From Bacteroidota bacterium (GTDB lineage Bacteria > Bacteroidota > Bacteroidia > Chitinophagales > Chitinophagaceae): 64,000 nucleotides of DNA. A model generated the notes under the pieces. The model was not told the DNA's origin and made no database searches. It saw only the letters and a list, made by a program, of their open reading frames with translations. The stretch is from the NCBI GenBank assembly GCA_018267625.1, contig JAFDYC010000028.1:62001-126000 (forward strand), read 5' to 3'. A program made the position numbers and the translations under genes. This document shows, one piece after another, positions 1 to 7,242 of the stretch; the stretch's first letter is position 1; every line of letters begins with the position of its first letter.

Positions 1-1938
1 CTTCAGCTTTTTGAGCCTAAATACAAAGTGATGGCAGCGGATATTGCCATCTACCGCCAGGTAGTGTACCCGCCCCGCGGTGTGATTTACGACCGGAAAG
101 GACGGGTGGTCTGCTACAATGAAGTGGTGTACGACCTGCAAATGACGGCTAGTAATGTGCCCCGTGATTTCGACTCGTCAGCCCTTTGCGAGATTTTGGG
201 CATAGACGGGAAAACGTACCATCAGAATTACGAAAAAGCAAAATGGAGCAATGGCCCCATGCGACCGGGGACTTTTCTGCCGCAACTCAGCCCCGCACAG
301 ACAGCTCGTTTCGGCGAAAACCGTTATTCCTTCCCAGGCTTTGACATGGTAGAACGGAACATCCGAAGCTTTCCGGAGCCTCATGGAGGCGCATTTCTCG
401 GGTACATTGGCGAGATATCGCAGCGCATGTTGAAGCAGTTTCGATTCCTGAGCTATCAGCCCGGTGATTATGTGGGGCTCGATGGTCTGGAGCTTGCTTA
501 TGAAGAAGTACTTCGGGGGCGAAGGGGTGTGTATTACCGGGAGAAAGACAAATTCAATCGTCCACGTGATTCATACTTGAAAGGTGCGTTAGACACACCG
601 GCAGTCGCAGGGCGCTCCTTGCAGCTTTATGTGGACATGGCCCTCCAGAAATATGGGGAAGAGTTGATGCAGAATAAGCTCGGTTCGGTGGTGGCCATAG
701 ACCCTGAAACAGGAGGCATTCTGGCCATGGTATCCTCGCCCAGCTATGACCCAAACCTACTGCGGGGTGCGGATCGCTCGGCCAATTTCGCAGCCCTATA
801 TAAGCTGCATACTAAACCGCTGTTCAACCGGGCCATGAAAGCCTTCTACAACCCAGGCTCAACCCAAAAACCGATGACGGCCCTGATTGCCCTGAATGAC
901 GGTGTGATTACGCCGGCTTATGGCTATCCTTGTCGCGGTGGCTATACGCTTTGTGGGCGGTTTATCGCCTGCACCCACAGCAACCCGGGTCATGCGGCAA
1001 ACCTGCGCCTGGCTTTGGCCAATTCCTGCAACTCTTACTTCTGTCATATCTATCGCCTCAGTGTGGATGCACCCAAATTTGGTGGCGTGAAAAAGGGATT
1101 ACACAAATGGTATGAACAGATGTACTCATTTGGTTTCGGCCATCCTACCGGTGTGGACTTGCCCTATGAGATTGGCGGTACTTTATTCGACACACTTCAA
1201 TATAATGAGATGTACCACGGTGCCTGGAATTCCTGCACGAATGTGTATATCGGGATGGGGCAGGGCGAACTGGCCGTCACACCGCTCCAAATGGCGAACG
1301 GAATGTGCATTATTGCCAATCACGGTTATTACTATACCCCTCACCTGGTACGTGCGATTGCGAACAATCCCAAAGACCCGGTACTGGCTCCGTATTTAGT
1401 TAAGCATCGGGTTTCCAATATCCCGGACACTGCGTTCAAGATTGTAGGCCTGGGTATGATGGACGTGGTGAATCATGGTACCGCCACCGTAGCCAGAATG
1501 AAAGACATAGAGGTGTGTGCCAAAACAGGAACTGTAGAGAATTATGCCATGTTGAACGGAAAACGCACCAAGTTGCAAAACCATTCCGTGTTTGTAGCCT
1601 TTGCACCCCGTGTACATCCTAAGATTGCTATTGCAGTGACAGTGGAAAATGCCGGTTATGGAGCCACCTGGGCCGGGCCAATAGCTTCGCTAATGATTGA
1701 GAAATACCTGAAAGACTCTATCTCGGCAGAACGCAAGCCTCTGGAGCAGCGTATGTTGAACGGAAAGGTGATCAACTACCATCAGGTGGCCATTATAGAC
1801 TCAACCCAACGAGCGAAATATGAGCTGTACCGGCAGCGGAAAGACTGGCTCAGGCAGCAACGCGACAGCCTCCGCCGGGCCCAAGACTCTGCCAGCTTCT
1901 TTTGGTATGTGAATCATTATTTGATGAAGAAAAAGTAA
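1..1938 (+). CDS. mrdA: Penicillin-binding protein 2 (peptidoglycan D,D-transpeptidase), 5' end outside window
   Basis: The reading frame is open from base 2 of the window, so the N-terminal membrane anchor lies upstream and the gene is cut by the window edge. The visible part has the class B PBP dimerisation motif (PPRGVIYDRKG), then a transpeptidase domain with the catalytic SxxK box as STQK (near 862-873), an SxN-type motif as SCN, and KTGT near the C-terminus. PBP2 cross-links peptidoglycan in the periplasm during cell elongation. RodA follows 11 bp downstream, the usual partner in the mre/mrd cluster. A C-terminal tail rich in Arg and Gln extends past the catalytic domain. The family assignment is secure. 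Confidence 0.95.
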   Translation, partial: LQLFEPKYKVMAADIAIYRQVVYPPRGVIYDRKGRVVCYNEVVYDLQMTASNVPRDFDSSALCEILGIDGKTYHQNYEKAKWSNGPMRPGTFLPQLSPAQTARFGENRYSFPGFDMVERNIRSFPEPHGGAFLGYIGEISQRMLKQFRFLSYQPGDYVGLDGLELAYEEVLRGRRGVYYREKDKFNRPRDSYLKGALDTPAVAGRSLQLYVDMALQKYGEELMQNKLGSVVAIDPETGGILAMVSSPSYDPNLLRGADRSANFAALYKLHTKPLFNRAMKAFYNPGSTQKPMTALIALNDGVITPAYGYPCRGGYTLCGRFIACTHSNPGHAANLRLALANSCNSYFCHIYRLSVDAPKFGGVKKGLHKWYEQMYSFGFGHPTGVDLPYEIGGTLFDTLQYNEMYHGAWNSCTNVYIGMGQGELAVTPLQMANGMCIIANHGYYYTPHLVRAIANNPKDPVLAPYLVKHRVSNIPDTAFKIVGLGMMDVVNHGTATVARMKDIEVCAKTGTVENYAMLNGKRTKLQNHSVFVAFAPRVHPKIAIAVTVENAGYGATWAGPIASLMIEKYLKDSISAERKPLEQRMLNGKVINYHQVAIIDSTQRAKYELYRQRKDWLRQQRDSLRRAQDSASFFWYVNHYLMKKK

Positions 1939-1949
1939 CCAGCCCGCAG

Positions 1950-3278
1950 ATGTCAACCGGTATCCGCTCCCTTTTCGCCCGTATTGATGCACTGACCCTG
2001 CTGCTCTATTTCATTTTAGTGCTGGTAGGCCTGATGGCTGTGTTTTCTGTAGAATACCGCAGTACCGATGTTGGCCTGTTCCTACCCGGAAAAAATTATA
2101 CGAATCAGGCCATCTTCCTGGGCATTTCTCTTTTTGCCGGGCTTATCATTTTGTTTACCGACAGTAAAGCTTTTGCCTCTATGGCCTTCCTGTCGTATTT
2201 GTTTGGTATCGTCTTGCTGGTGGTTACCATTTTTCTGGGCAAGAATGTCAAAGGCTCTCATTCCTGGCTCAGCCTGGGTCCGGTCGCCTTTCAGCCGGGA
2301 GAGGTTTGTAAAATTTTCACCTCTCTTGCCTTAGCGAAATTTCTTTCCCTCAATGAAACCGATTTTTCCAAGCTAAAAGACCGTTTGATTGGTGCCGCTT
2401 TTGCGCTGTTGCCGGCCATTATCATCGTGCTTCAAAGCGAAACGGGACTAGCGCTGGTCTATGTCGCTTTCTTTTTGGCCATGTATCGGGAGGGGCTTCC
2501 GAATGGCATCCTGATTTGTGGCTTTTCTTTTATTGCTCTGGCCATTGCCAGCCTCTTACTGTCACAGCTCATCTTATTCATCATCCTGACGGCATTGGCA
2601 GCACTGTTTACGGCCTTGCTCTGGAAACGCTTTCTGCATAGCGGCCCACTACGCCTACTGATTATTGGCTCTTATGCGGTAGCTATTTTATTCTCGCAAT
2701 TGGTAGTCCCTTTTGCCTTCCGGCATGTGCTGCACCGCTACCAGACAGAACGGATTTATGCAATGCTGGGTCAGGATGTCCCAGAGGCTTATCTGCCTGA
2801 GTCCGAACTCGCAGAAGACGAGCCGACCAGAAAAAAAGACAACAACTACAACGTAACTCAATCCAAAATAGCTATCGGTTCCGGCGGTCTTTGGGGCAAG
2901 GGCATCCTGAATGGTACTTCAACCAAAAATGGCTTTGTGCCGGAACAACATACCGATTTCATCTTTTCATCCATCGCCGAGCAATTTGGGTTTGTGGGTA
3001 GCGCCTTGCTCATTTTGATTTATGTGTTGCTCATGCTGCGCATCAGCTTCCTGGCCGAACGTCAGCGTTCTACTTTCAGCCGGGTGTATGCCTATTGTGT
3101 GGCCTCCATTCTCTTCGTGCATTTCGCCATCAATATCTCTATGACCATTGGTCTGGCACCGGTCATCGGTATTACGCTTCCATTCCTCTCTTACGGTGGC
3201 TCGTCGCTGCTGTCGTTTTCTATCCTCATCTTCATCTTACTACGACTTGATGCCGACCGGGCCGTGCTGATCCGATAG
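1950..3278 (+). CDS. rodA: RodA, SEDS-family peptidoglycan glycosyltransferase
   Basis: This is a polytopic membrane protein of about 442 residues with roughly ten hydrophobic segments. It carries SEDS signatures: GSHSWLSLGPVAFQPGE in the first half and ITLPFLSYGGSSLL near the C-terminus. RodA polymerises lipid II into glycan strands and works with PBP2, which is encoded directly upstream. An in-frame start at 1902 exists inside the PBP2 coding region, but the ATG at 1950, after the PBP2 stop, gives a normal SEDS N-terminus. A hydrophilic loop of about 30 residues (rich in E, D and K) sits before the conserved C-terminal part, where SEDS proteins have their large periplasmic loop. Confidence 0.94.
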   Translation: MSTGIRSLFARIDALTLLLYFILVLVGLMAVFSVEYRSTDVGLFLPGKNYTNQAIFLGISLFAGLIILFTDSKAFASMAFLSYLFGIVLLVVTIFLGKNVKGSHSWLSLGPVAFQPGEVCKIFTSLALAKFLSLNETDFSKLKDRLIGAAFALLPAIIIVLQSETGLALVYVAFFLAMYREGLPNGILICGFSFIALAIASLLLSQLILFIILTALAALFTALLWKRFLHSGPLRLLIIGSYAVAILFSQLVVPFAFRHVLHRYQTERIYAMLGQDVPEAYLPESELAEDEPTRKKDNNYNVTQSKIAIGSGGLWGKGILNGTSTKNGFVPEQHTDFIFSSIAEQFGFVGSALLILIYVLLMLRISFLAERQRSTFSRVYAYCVASILFVHFAINISMTIGLAPVIGITLPFLSYGGSSLLSFSILIFILLRLDADRAVLIR

Positions 3279-3324
3279 CGGCGTCATGGGTGAAGGTTCC
3301 TGCTTAATTCAAAAGTTTCGTTTC

Positions 3325-4071
3325 ATGATTTTTCCACTTTTAGAAGGCAGTTTCACCATTGGTCACGACAAAGTATTTGTGCCTTTTGATGCAGAAAAAG
3401 AACAGCTTAGCGACCGCCCTACGGGTTCTCTCCTAGTGGAGGTTCAACCCTTTTTAATCCAGCTTCCCGGTGATTTACTGCTCTTAGATTCAGGCCTGGG
3501 GTTCTCCGATGCTCAGGGCCGCATGCAACTTCATCAGAACATCCGCAAGCAGGGTTTCGAGCCGGAGCAAGTCACAAAAGTCCTCATAAGCCACCTTCAT
3601 AAAGACCATTCAGGCGGGCTGCTTCAGTCGGGTGGTGGTGCTCTGCGTCCGGCTTTGCCCCTTGCCCGGTATTACATCTACCGCGCTGAGGCTGCATTTG
3701 CTTTAGCTACTGGCTATCCTTCCTATCATCCGGAAGATTTTGAGCCACTCTTGCAATCAGGACAGGTGGAATGGCTCGATGCGGAACAGGGTGCTATCAC
3801 GGAGTCTATCCGTTATCAGCATAGCGGAGGGCATAGTCCACAGCACATAGTATTTCATATTCAATCCGGGAATGAAAAAATTTTTTATGGCGGTGACGAA
3901 GCGCCCCAACTCCGTCAACTCCGGTTCAAGTATGTTGCGAAGTATGACTTTGATGGCCGTAAGGCTATGCAGCTACGCGAGCATTGGGCAGAGCAGGGCC
4001 GGGCAGAACACTGGAAGTTTCTCTTTTACCATGATATAAAATGCCCGGTTGCTGAGTTGGCCCCTGCCTAG
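3325..4071 (+). CDS. Metallo-beta-lactamase-fold hydrolase
   Basis: A protein of 248 residues with the zinc-binding signature SHLHKDHSGG (HxHxDH) about one third of the way in, a later HSGGHSPQH histidine and a GGDE acidic ligand. This is the layout of the MBL hydrolase superfamily (lactonase/glyoxalase II-like). There is no signal peptide, so it is probably cytoplasmic. The substrate cannot be read from sequence. A start at 3286 is possible, but the ATG at 3325 fits the first beta-strand better. The gene ends only 3 bp before a decayed IS3 transposase fragment, so its C-terminus may have been trimmed by that insertion; this is inference. Confidence 0.8.
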   Translation: MIFPLLEGSFTIGHDKVFVPFDAEKEQLSDRPTGSLLVEVQPFLIQLPGDLLLLDSGLGFSDAQGRMQLHQNIRKQGFEPEQVTKVLISHLHKDHSGGLLQSGGGALRPALPLARYYIYRAEAAFALATGYPSYHPEDFEPLLQSGQVEWLDAEQGAITESIRYQHSGGHSPQHIVFHIQSGNEKIFYGGDEAPQLRQLRFKYVAKYDFDGRKAMQLREHWAEQGRAEHWKFLFYHDIKCPVAELAPA

Positions 4072-4074
4072 TAG

Positions 4075-4255
4075 AAAAGCCGATGCAGAATGCCTTCATA
4101 GAACGTCAGAACGGATCCATGAGAAGGGAACTGAAAGCCTACCAGTTTGACTCGCTGAAGGAAGAAGGGCTATGTGCAGTGAGTGGCAGATGGATTACAA
4201 CCAGTAGCGTCTGCATAAAGCACTCTGTAACCTCTCACCAGTAGCCTATCCTTAG
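4075..4255 (+). pseudogene. IS3-family transposase (OrfB) C-terminal remnant
   Basis: Translation from 4077 gives KPMQNAFIERQNGSMRREL, the conserved run around the third catalytic residue of IS3-type OrfB integrase domains. The frame breaks near 4160. The continuation lies in another frame from 4172 (MCSEWQMDYNQ), has an in-frame TAG at 4205, then RLHKALCNLSPVAYP and a stop at 4253. This corresponds to the family's usual ending (xxWxxDYNxxRPHxALxxLSPxxY). Upstream parts of the transposase are absent. It is a dead fragment marking the left edge of the AT-rich island. It belongs to a different subgroup from the remnant at 44926-45283. Confidence 0.8.
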
Positions 4256-4510
4256 CGCCAGCTAATAAATGAATCCAAAGCTGATGAAAACCCAGAAGCC
4301 GTATCCACAAATCCACCTAGGCCGACTCAGCCGGAGCGAGCCGGACGAATAACGCGGAATTGTTGATAAGATTTTTGAAAACCCAATGTCCGAAAACAAG
4401 CAAAACTCTACATTTAATCGGCTCCGTTTTTAGGGAAGCTTACTCAAATCACGCATTATTTTTTATCATTGTGTTAACATTATTTTTTTTTTTGCCAAAA
4501 ACTAACTTAG
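4256..4510. other. Intergenic DNA left of AT-rich island
   Basis: No credible gene is seen. Base composition changes abruptly around 4360-4440 from mixed to AT-rich, ending in a T-tract at about 4481-4493 just before the first cassette gene. The open frame 4360-4563 has no recognisable product and overlaps the signal-peptide gene at 4511, so I do not call it. The T-tract followed by TTTG may act as a degenerate Bacteroidota promoter for the gene at 4511, but no clean TAnnTTTG is present. Confidence 0.5.
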
Positions 4511-4885
4511 ATGAAAAACGTATTTTTTCTTGGTGTCACGATCCTTGTCTTAACTGTTTCTGATCAACTGTCCGCAACCTGCTACAATACTCGAAAAGAT
4601 GCACAAAGAAACGGGTATGATAAAGTGTCTCAGTCTGATTATAATACAGTAGGTGGAACTACTTCATATTTATTTTGCAAAGAACCTGGTACGAAAGCTT
4701 GCAAATACAGTGATGGTCATATTCCGCCAATGGTTGGAGGAATCCCCTTAGACGATTACGTAAACCAGCAAATTCTATCTGGTGAATTAGTTGGGAATGT
4801 AGTTTTGGACGATGGAAATGGTAACGAACTACATTGGGAAGTTTCTAGTGACGGTTCAATCAATTATAGCTACTGCATGCAATAA
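4511..4885 (+). CDS. Small secreted Cys-containing protein, cassette copy A
   Basis: A 124-residue protein with a Lys-containing N-terminus and hydrophobic Sec-type signal peptide (about residues 1-22), then a mature part of about 100 residues with four Cys. I do not recognise the family. It is clearly paralogous to the protein at 6815-7186: both have C-x2-PG-x3-CK, then P-x-VGG, DY-[VI]-NQQ, and a late Trp before a final Cys. Even Cys content and a signal peptide suggest a disulfide-stabilised periplasmic or exported protein. It is followed by a propeller-like secreted protein and a thioredoxin-like protein. AT-rich codon use unlike the flanks suggests transfer. Function unknown. Confidence 0.75.
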   Translation: MKNVFFLGVTILVLTVSDQLSATCYNTRKDAQRNGYDKVSQSDYNTVGGTTSYLFCKEPGTKACKYSDGHIPPMVGGIPLDDYVNQQILSGELVGNVVLDDGNGNELHWEVSSDGSINYSYCMQ

Positions 4886-4909
4886 CCATATTTTGTATAA
4901 TTTAGCAAG

Positions 4910-4938
4910 TTGTTGCAAGTATGGCCCCCATATTTTTG
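4910..4938 (+). promoter_or_regulatory. Bacteroidota-type promoter of propeller gene A
   Basis: A TTG at 4910-4912 (-33 element) is separated by 18 bp from TATTTTTG at 4931-4938, a perfect TAnnTTTG -7 box. The box ends 2 bp before the ATG at 4941, so the transcript would have essentially no leader. Confidence 0.55.
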
Positions 4939-4940
4939 CC

Positions 4941-6203
4941 ATGAGAACACTATGTATATCAATTTATATTTGTTTATTAATTACGTTTGTGACTTTCAAT
5001 GCAGAAGCACAGTATATTTTGAAAAATGTCGTGTTTACATCTGACCAATCAATACCCAATACCGATTTCCCTTTTTTTAAATTTGCCTATCGATATCAAG
5101 ATGGTATTTTTCGAGTCTATGAGATAATTAACACTAACAAAAAATCTTCTATTCAAATCACCGAATTGGATGAAAAATATGTCCCTACAAGGCGTGACAC
5201 CATCTCAGACTACTTCCAAGGAGGATCAGAAATTGATGACGTCTTGCCTTTAAAAAACTATGATGTGCTTGTAGGGTATAAGAAAATATCTATTTATAAT
5301 AGGATATCAAGAACTCAAGTTGACACAAAGTATGTACTAGGAATAAAAAAAATTTTTGATGAAGTTAGTAAAATAAATGACACTTTATTGCTTTTGGCAG
5401 GTGTTGATGATTTACACCCATTAGATGGTCCCTGTGGATTGAATTTATTGATCTTCAATATTAAGTCTAATGAGATAGAAAAGGAACGGCTAGTTAAGGT
5501 ACCTGGAGTGGCAATGGCTGACATGTCTGTTAAGTTAATTTCTAGCAACAACAATGAAATTTATTATTTTTCACCTCTTTCAACAAACCTATATACATTC
5601 GATATCAACATTAATTTAAAAAGCATTAATCACATTGATTTTGAAATGGATTATAATAAAAACAATCAATTTGAAAAAAATACAGATTCCTTAATGTATG
5701 GTGAATGGATGCGACTCTATAAAATTTATGCGGGCATCCCAATAGTAACTGATAGTTTAATAGACAACTTACAGAGTGTATTCTTTACAAAAGATTATTT
5801 AGTTAAAATGATAAGTACGATAAACAATGAATTTGATCACATTGACAAGATAATCCCTCTTGCAGATAATTTGATATGTATTGGAGTAGCTCGAAAAGGA
5901 GTGAAAATATATAGAGACGTTTACTTTGTTAATTTGAAATCAGGCTTTGTTATTAAGAAGTATCGTAATTGGCTTAACTCACCAGCTCAGTCATATAATC
6001 GAATTGAAGATTGCTTACCTTTAAGTTTCGCGACTCCTAAATATCAGAGGATGTGTTTCAATAAAGATGAAGTTTTTGAATCAAACTTGTTTAACCCAAT
6101 AGAATTTAACGGTGATAATAAGGATTCTGTTGACCTCGCTTTTCAAAATAGAGTACTTAAAAACGGATACAAGTGGAATATAATAAAATATCAATTAAAG
6201 TAA
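4941..6203 (+). CDS. Secreted propeller-like protein, cassette copy A
   Basis: A 420-residue protein with a signal peptide ending around NAEAQ (residues 21-25). The mature part is rich in short beta-strand-like stretches, with aromatic/Asp-Gly turns and no obvious catalytic motif. The layout (for example YYFSPLSTNLYTFD) resembles 6-bladed beta-propeller secreted proteins of Bacteroidota; that is inference from pattern. It is paralogous to 7243-8490 over its whole length: both share HPLDG, VPGVA/MPGIA, a [KR]NWLN motif and the C-terminal LKNGY[KR]W. The reading frame is open back to 4812 inside the preceding gene, but the ATG at 4941 begins the signal peptide. The 3' end overlaps the next gene by 31 bp. 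AT-rich. Confidence 0.75.
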   Translation: MRTLCISIYICLLITFVTFNAEAQYILKNVVFTSDQSIPNTDFPFFKFAYRYQDGIFRVYEIINTNKKSSIQITELDEKYVPTRRDTISDYFQGGSEIDDVLPLKNYDVLVGYKKISIYNRISRTQVDTKYVLGIKKIFDEVSKINDTLLLLAGVDDLHPLDGPCGLNLLIFNIKSNEIEKERLVKVPGVAMADMSVKLISSNNNEIYYFSPLSTNLYTFDININLKSINHIDFEMDYNKNNQFEKNTDSLMYGEWMRLYKIYAGIPIVTDSLIDNLQSVFFTKDYLVKMISTINNEFDHIDKIIPLADNLICIGVARKGVKIYRDVYFVNLKSGFVIKKYRNWLNSPAQSYNRIEDCLPLSFATPKYQRMCFNKDEVFESNLFNPIEFNGDNKDSVDLAFQNRVLKNGYKWNIIKYQLK

Positions 6204-6673
6204 CAACTTTTGTAATTACGGCCTTAATCGGTTGTTCTTTCATCAAAGCCTTAGCCCAAGCTAATCTGAAACCTACAACGTTTACTGATCAATTAAAGGA
6301 TATATATTTGGAGCCATTTAAATTCAGTATTGACAGTAGTTATGCCTTCATAATTTTCAATAAAAAAAGTTGTCTGCATTGTGGGAAAGACTTATGCAGG
6401 ATCTTTGAAACAACATCTGATCTTAAAAATTATAATGTTTTCTCTGTTTTTTGTGATGAATATAATATAAGCGGGATGCTTCCCAATAGAGCACGAATAT
6501 TAGCTGAAGTTCCTTGTTCTAAGACGGTTTTATTTAGATTTAAAACTAATTTAGATACTAATTCCATCATTTTCACTGAGCCATCTCCTCAACTAGTTTT
6601 AATGCATAACGGATTGATTAAGTTTTTATCTTATGGTGAAACGCTTCATTTTATAAGTACGAAAACGAAATGA
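6173..6673 (+). CDS. Thioredoxin-like secreted protein with CLHC motif
   Basis: A 166-residue protein starting at a GTG inside the end of the propeller gene. The N-terminus is hydrophobic with a possible lipobox (LIGC, Cys about residue 21) or a Sec site near ALAQA. After about 30 residues comes FIIFNKKSCLHCGKDLC, where CLHC fits a thioredoxin-fold CxxC site at the end of a beta-strand. Later SPQLVLMHNG resembles the cis-Pro strand of that fold. The proposed role is periplasmic disulfide chemistry, which would suit the Cys-rich partner at 4511. It is present only in copy A. Family membership is a motif-based inference. Confidence 0.6.
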   Translation: MEYNKISIKVTTFVITALIGCSFIKALAQANLKPTTFTDQLKDIYLEPFKFSIDSSYAFIIFNKKSCLHCGKDLCRIFETTSDLKNYNVFSVFCDEYNISGMLPNRARILAEVPCSKTVLFRFKTNLDTNSIIFTEPSPQLVLMHNGLIKFLSYGETLHFISTKTK

Positions 6674-6760
6674 TAATCTGTTTTATGTTTTAATATTCTA
6701 AATGAATCTCTGCGATACTATTACTTTATTATTATATATTAATATTTATCTACCTCATTA

Positions 6761-6768
6761 TAAATTTG
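6761..6768 (+). promoter_or_regulatory. Candidate -7 box for cassette copy B
   Basis: TAAATTTG matches TAnnTTTG and lies 46 bp upstream of the ATG at 6815. The 141-bp spacer after the thioredoxin-like gene is very AT-rich and otherwise empty, so copy B probably starts its own transcript here. Confidence 0.4.
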
Positions 6769-6814
6769 CCATAGTTACAGTTTAATTTGTAAATAATTAC
6801 TTAACAACACAAAT

Positions 6815-7186
6815 ATGAAAACAACAATTTTTTTCTTGCTATGTGTGCTATTGTCAACTACTTCCTTTGCTCGTAAAATTATCGTTATTGATGAGTGTTC
6901 CGGATCGCCTCATCCAGATGGGAGTATGACTTACCAATACTGTGATGGTGGAAGACATGATGCAGTCCTTGATCAACATTTTTTAAACTGTTGGAATCCT
7001 GGTTCTAACGGTTGCAAGTGGAAAGTGCAACCGAAGGTTGGAGGGACGGATCAAATTACTGATTATATTAACCAACAGGTTGCTTTAGGCATTTCTGAAG
7101 GCTCTTTTAACACAGAAGATGGATACCATGTAACTTGGTCCATAGATGATTCGGGTTGTAGGCATACTCGTATTGAGGAAATGTAA
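6815..7186 (+). CDS. Small secreted Cys-containing protein, cassette copy B
   Basis: A 123-residue paralogue of the 4511 protein. Residues 1-19 form a Sec signal peptide ending near TSFA-R. The mature part has five Cys (DEC, QYC, NCWNPG, GCKW, SGC). The core C-x2-PG-x3-CKW, PKVGG, DYINQQ, late W and late Cys align with copy A. The region before the core is divergent, so the shared domain is the C-terminal two thirds. The stop codon overlaps an ATG at 7186, but the next gene more likely starts at 7243. Function unknown; the association with the propeller protein is conserved in both copies. Confidence 0.75.
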   Translation: MKTTIFFLLCVLLSTTSFARKIIVIDECSGSPHPDGSMTYQYCDGGRHDAVLDQHFLNCWNPGSNGCKWKVQPKVGGTDQITDYINQQVALGISEGSFNTEDGYHVTWSIDDSGCRHTRIEEM

Positions 7187-7209
7187 TGCCATTTTACACA
7201 CTTAAATTA

Positions 7210-7239
7210 TTTGCAATTCGCATCTCATCATTATATTTT
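7210..7239 (+). promoter_or_regulatory. Candidate promoter of propeller gene B
   Basis: TTTG at 7210-7213, an 18-bp spacer, and TATATTTT at 7232-7239 (one base off TAnnTTTG), ending 3 bp before the ATG at 7243. Position and spacing copy those upstream of propeller gene A, so the promoter appears to have been duplicated with the cassette. Confidence 0.4.
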
Positions 7240-7242
7240 AAA

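Noticed and set aside
4360-4563. 67-codon open frame before the cassette
   Set aside because: No recognisable domain, spans the composition boundary and the T-tract, and overlaps the signal-peptide gene at 4511.
4812-4940. Upstream extension of propeller gene A
   Set aside because: It lies inside the small-protein gene and would bury the signal peptide; the ATG at 4941 follows a promoter box.
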